DNA of 17,093 nt from Cytophagales bacterium (GTDB lineage Bacteria; Bacteroidota; Bacteroidia; Cytophagales; Cyclobacteriaceae), in assembly GCA_024643485.1 (NCBI GenBank), contig JAHEMU010000002.1:7194-24286 (forward strand), written 5' to 3'. A model generated the notes under the pieces. The model did not search any database. It saw only the letters and a list, made by a program, of their open reading frames with translations, and was not told the DNA's origin. Numbering within the stretch: the stretch's first letter is position 1; every line of letters starts with the position of its first letter. This document shows, in pieces, positions 14,196 to 17,093 of the stretch. The position numbers and the translations under genes are program-made.

Positions 14196-15938
14196 ATGAA
14201 AAAATTCATAGATATATTAAAATCTCTAAAATTCACCTCTTTACTACCAGTGATTTTTGGGTTGTTTTTAGGCTGGTTAATTTTTGGTGGTTCTGATGAA
14301 GCTTCACATCAGCACAATGGAAATAGTAGCGGATTGTCGGATGCAGTTATTTATACCTGTAGTATGCACCCACAAATTAGGCAGGATGGACCTGGAAAAT
14401 GCCCTTTATGTGGGATGGATCTAATCCCAGTGTCTGTAGATGAGCAAGTTGAAGATGATTTTAGTGTGAAAATGTCGGCGTCAGCTCGCAGTATTGCAGA
14501 AATTCAAACTTCGAAAGTAAGTCGGATTCCGCAATCAAAACAACTGAGCTTAAATGGTAAAGTGCGTCCCGACGAACGATTAATCCAAGAAGTTGCCTCA
14601 AGAATTGGCGGGAGAATTGAGTCGTTAAGAGTGAATTATACAGGGCAGCTTGTGGGAAAGGGAAGTGTTTTAGCAGAGGTGTATTCACCTGAGCTAATCT
14701 CCGCTCAGCAAGAATTGATTTATGCAACAAAACTTAAGGCAAAACAACCTGAAATATATTCAGCAGCGCGTGAGAAGTTACTTTTATGGGGTTTTTCTGA
14801 ACGACAATTAAATGCTATAGAATCTTCAGGCGAGGTGAAAAATACCATGGAAATATTAGCTCCATTTGGTGGGACCGTAACAAAACGAGAGGTGAGTAAG
14901 GGAGATTATGTCAAAGAAGGTATGCCTATAGTGCAATTGATTAATTTGTCAAAGTTATGGGTGGTGTTCGATGTATATGAATCAGATTTATTTTGGTTGA
15001 AAAAGGGTCAGAAGGTAGATTTTACTGTAAAATCAAATCCTGGAAAGGTGTATCAGAGCCAAATTTCCTTTATTGATCCGGTTGTAAATCCTAAAACAAG
15101 AGTGATTGGCGTAAGGCTAGAAATAAATAATTCAGATGGGTCTTTAAAGCCTGAAATGTTGGTACAAGGGATTGTAAATGTCAGTGATGCCAAGGCGAAA
15201 AATGAAATTGTCATTCCTAAATCAGCAGTTTTATGGACTGGAGATAAGGCAATTGTTTATGTAGTGGATGATCAAGATGAATCTATTTTCTATTACCGTG
15301 AAATAGTATTAGGGCCGGAAGTAAATGATTTTTTTGTAGTCAAAACCGGTTTGGAGGAAGGGGAGTCTGTAGCGAGTTATGGTGTCTTTAAAATAGACGC
15401 GGCGGCTCAATTACAAGGCAAAAAAAGCATGATGAGTGCGACTAAATCGAAAATTACCACGTCCAATAATGAAAAGCAGGGTAATGCAGAATCAGAATCC
15501 TTTCAAGCAGCGTATCACCGGTATATGGATGCGTATTTTGGGTTAAAACAAGAATTGGTTGCAGGAGAGGTAGATAAATCAAATAAGTCGTTTACTGATT
15601 TAAAAAAGAATTTGGCAGAATTAATGAAAATGGAAGTGTCTGCGACGACTCGTCTGTTACTTTCTGAAGGGGAAACGGAGCGGTCGAAAGCATTAAATGC
15701 CATTTCAGCATCTTCTAATTTAAAAGAAATGAGATCTGGGTTGGCAGAATTAGCGGCCTTTACCTTAAAACTTACTTCTCAATTTAACGATGCAAAGAAC
15801 CCTATATATTATCAATTTTGCCCGATGGCTGAGGGAAATAAGGGAGCGTATTGGTTGAGTACAGTTAAAGAAATCCGCAATCCATATTTTGGAGAAGCAA
15901 TGCTTACCTGTGGCGAAACTATAAAACAAATTGATTAA
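14196..15938 (+). CDS. cusB: CusB-type membrane fusion protein with N-terminal heavy-metal-binding domain and C-terminal DUF3347
   Basis: This 580-residue periplasmic adaptor is anchored by one N-terminal membrane segment (about 12-31); no lipobox is seen. Next comes a His-containing stretch (SHQH, 37-40) and a heavy-metal-binding domain with Cys55-x2-His58 and Cys69-x2-Cys72 (TCSMHP...KCPLCGMDL). Residues about 95-400 are the barrel-sandwich/hairpin/beta-barrel core of RND adaptors ('EVASRIGGRIESLRVNYTGQLV', 'EILAPFGGTVTKREV', 'LWVVFDVYESDL', 'EIVIPKSAVLWTG'). The C-terminal 145 residues match DUF3347, ending in 'YYQFCPMAEG...YWLS...IRNPYFGEAMLTCG' with Cys542, Met544 and Cys572 as likely metal ligands. 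Thus both ends of the adaptor look able to capture copper and hand it to the pump. It is the last gene of the operon. Assignment is firm; the metal-transfer role of DUF3347 is inferred. Confidence 0.94.
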   Translation: MKKFIDILKSLKFTSLLPVIFGLFLGWLIFGGSDEASHQHNGNSSGLSDAVIYTCSMHPQIRQDGPGKCPLCGMDLIPVSVDEQVEDDFSVKMSASARSIAEIQTSKVSRIPQSKQLSLNGKVRPDERLIQEVASRIGGRIESLRVNYTGQLVGKGSVLAEVYSPELISAQQELIYATKLKAKQPEIYSAAREKLLLWGFSERQLNAIESSGEVKNTMEILAPFGGTVTKREVSKGDYVKEGMPIVQLINLSKLWVVFDVYESDLFWLKKGQKVDFTVKSNPGKVYQSQISFIDPVVNPKTRVIGVRLEINNSDGSLKPEMLVQGIVNVSDAKAKNEIVIPKSAVLWTGDKAIVYVVDDQDESIFYYREIVLGPEVNDFFVVKTGLEEGESVASYGVFKIDAAAQLQGKKSMMSATKSKITTSNNEKQGNAESESFQAAYHRYMDAYFGLKQELVAGEVDKSNKSFTDLKKNLAELMKMEVSATTRLLLSEGETERSKALNAISASSNLKEMRSGLAELAAFTLKLTSQFNDAKNPIYYQFCPMAEGNKGAYWLSTVKEIRNPYFGEAMLTCGETIKQID

Positions 15939-15983
15939 AATCGGCAGATAAAAAATTAATGAAATAAGCATAACTTATGACCA

Positions 15984-16016
15984 TTTGACACGTATTTAGA
16001 ATGTGCACGATTTTTG
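15984..16016 (+). promoter_or_regulatory. Candidate promoter of the DegP-like protease gene
   Basis: TTTG (15984-15987) is followed after 21 bases by GATTTTTG (16009-16016), one base from the -7 consensus TAnnTTTG. Transcription would start near 16023, about 45 bases before the ATG at 16068. The rest of the 129-base gap after cusB holds only a weak 5-bp inverted repeat (ATAAG/CTTAT near 15964-15978) and no clear terminator. Confidence 0.4.
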
Positions 16017-16067
16017 AAGCATTTTTTTAAATAATTTATTTTTTAACTTACTAACGGTACATTCAAT

Positions 16068-17093
16068 ATGAAAAACTTTATTAAAACAGCCTTAATAAGC
16101 GGTTTATTCGGTTTTGGTGGGGCCTGGGTGTTTCAGTCCTTTGTTCATGAAAATAATATCGAAACTACGATTGGTAATCAAGTTATTCCGGAAGAGAATA
16201 ACGCCTTCAAAATTAATAACAGCGGCTTTGCTGAAAATGTAGGAGCCACTGACTTCGTAGAAGCTAGTAAATCGAGTACCAATAGCGTAGTTTATATAAA
16301 GAACATTTCAAAAGCAAGTTATTCTGTTTCATGGATGGATTTGTTTTTTGGTGGTGAGCCCAATAAAGAAGTGCGTGTGAGCAGTGGTTCAGGAGTTATT
16401 TTTTCAACCGATGGATATATCGTTTCAAATAACCACGTTGTAGCAGGCGCTGAAAAAATTGAAGTGGTAGTTGGAAAACGAACTTTAGAAGCGAAATTGG
16501 TTGGGGTAGACCCAAGTTCGGATTTGGCAGTGCTTAAAGTAGATGCAACCAACTTGCCAGCAGTAACACTGGGGAATTCTAAGGATCTTTCGGTAGGAGA
16601 ATGGGTAATTGCTGTAGGAAATCCATTTAATCTGAACAGCACGGTTACTGCAGGAATTGTCAGCGCAAAAGGACGTCAAATTAATATTCTTAAAGAAAAA
16701 TTTCCCATTGAATCTTTTATCCAAACAGATGCAGCCATTAACCCAGGAAATAGTGGGGGAGCGTTGATTGATAGCGAAGGAAAATTAGTAGGGATAAATA
16801 CCGCAATTTTGTCTATGACTGGGTCTTATGCGGGTTATGGTTTTGCAGTTCCTGTGGATATTGTGAAAAAAGTATTTCACGACATTGTAAAGTATGGAGA
16901 AGTGCAAAAATCCTTTTTCGGTGCGGATGTGGAAGATTTTACTTCCTCATTGGCGGAACGATTGGATATAAAAACGGATGAATACTCTGGAGTATTAACT
17001 GTTTATTTACAGAAAGAGGGTGCTGCAGCGAAAGCCGGCATTAAAGAAGGTGATGTGATAGTTTCAATTGATGGCGTTTCAGTCGATACTAGG
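16068..17093 (+). CDS. htrA: DegP/HtrA-like periplasmic serine protease, 3' end cut by window
   Basis: The first 342 codons are present; the frame is open at the window end. An N-terminal hydrophobic segment (about 5-24) is a signal peptide or anchor. The trypsin-like domain shows the full catalytic triad: His123 (SNNHVV), Asp152 (SSDLAVL) and Ser229 (PGNSGGAL). The first PDZ domain begins near 284 ('FFGADVEDF...GVLTVYLQKEGAAAKAGIKEGDVIVSIDG') and is cut; Do-family proteins usually have a second PDZ, which would lie beyond the window. The role is degradation or refolding of damaged envelope proteins. It follows the copper operon on the same strand but after 129 bases and a separate candidate promoter, so it is probably an independent unit, although copper stress does damage periplasmic proteins and the neighbourhood makes functional sense. 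Confidence 0.95.
   Translation, partial: MKNFIKTALISGLFGFGGAWVFQSFVHENNIETTIGNQVIPEENNAFKINNSGFAENVGATDFVEASKSSTNSVVYIKNISKASYSVSWMDLFFGGEPNKEVRVSSGSGVIFSTDGYIVSNNHVVAGAEKIEVVVGKRTLEAKLVGVDPSSDLAVLKVDATNLPAVTLGNSKDLSVGEWVIAVGNPFNLNSTVTAGIVSAKGRQINILKEKFPIESFIQTDAAINPGNSGGALIDSEGKLVGINTAILSMTGSYAGYGFAVPVDIVKKVFHDIVKYGEVQKSFFGADVEDFTSSLAERLDIKTDEYSGVLTVYLQKEGAAAKAGIKEGDVIVSIDGVSVDTR

Noticed and set aside
15964..15978. Terminator hairpin after cusB (ATAAG/CTTAT)
   Set aside because: It is only a 5-bp AT-rich stem without a T-run and is too weak to support.
1..17093. CRISPR arrays, tRNA/rRNA genes, insertion sequences, integrases or attachment sites
   Set aside because: No repeated spacer-like units, cloverleaf or rRNA segments, transposase or integrase frames or flanking direct repeats were seen on either strand.

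Overview
The window looks like a chromosomal segment of a Bacteroidota bacterium, most likely a marine or environmental member of the Cytophagales/Flavobacteriia side (the exact genus is not recognised). The reasons are: succinate dehydrogenase of the compact C-A-B type with one diheme cytochrome b subunit; promoters fitting the Bacteroidota consensus TTTG-N19-21-TAnnTTTG; genes without clear Shine-Dalgarno sequences; a small Cys-rich protein of the HYC_CC_PP kind in front of a copper RND pump; and a CusB with a DUF3347 tail. Base composition is moderately AT-rich throughout, with no abrupt change suggesting a recent island.

Left part, all on the minus strand and read from high to low coordinates: sdhC-sdhA-sdhB (8562 to 5159), a small DoxX-like membrane protein (5044 to 4619), an ArsR-family regulator (4549 to 4235), a fusion protein carrying four [4Fe-4S] clusters and an eight-helix NrfD/PsrC quinone-reactive domain (4139 to 2547), and a molybdopterin oxidoreductase catalytic subunit (2534 to beyond base 1, so its C-terminus is missing). 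The last two form a membrane-bound molybdoenzyme of the polysulfide/thiosulfate/tetrathionate reductase - sulfite dehydrogenase superfamily. Neither has a Tat signal, which implies a cytoplasm-facing enzyme; sulfite dehydrogenase SoeABC is the best known precedent. The substrate cannot be fixed from sequence.

Right part, plus strand: a four-gene copper/silver efflux operon comprising the Cys-rich secreted protein (8678-9070), a CusA-type RND pump of 1272 residues (9132-12950), a TolC/CusC-type outer-membrane factor (12937-14184) and a CusB-type adaptor (14196-15938). The pump keeps the three substrate methionines of CusA but carries about 225 extra residues, including about four additional membrane segments. 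The 61-base gap between the first two genes can fold into a compact three-way junction that begins right after the first stop codon and ends next to the cusA start codon. A DegP/HtrA-like periplasmic protease (16068 to window end, incomplete) follows behind its own candidate promoter.

The two halves diverge from a 115-base intergenic region (8563-8677). They link respiratory electron transfer (succinate:menaquinone reductase plus the molybdoenzyme, both feeding or drawing from the quinone pool) with envelope copper defence and envelope protein quality control. No tRNA, rRNA, CRISPR array, insertion sequence or integrase was seen, and no gene-free stretch exceeds 130 bases.
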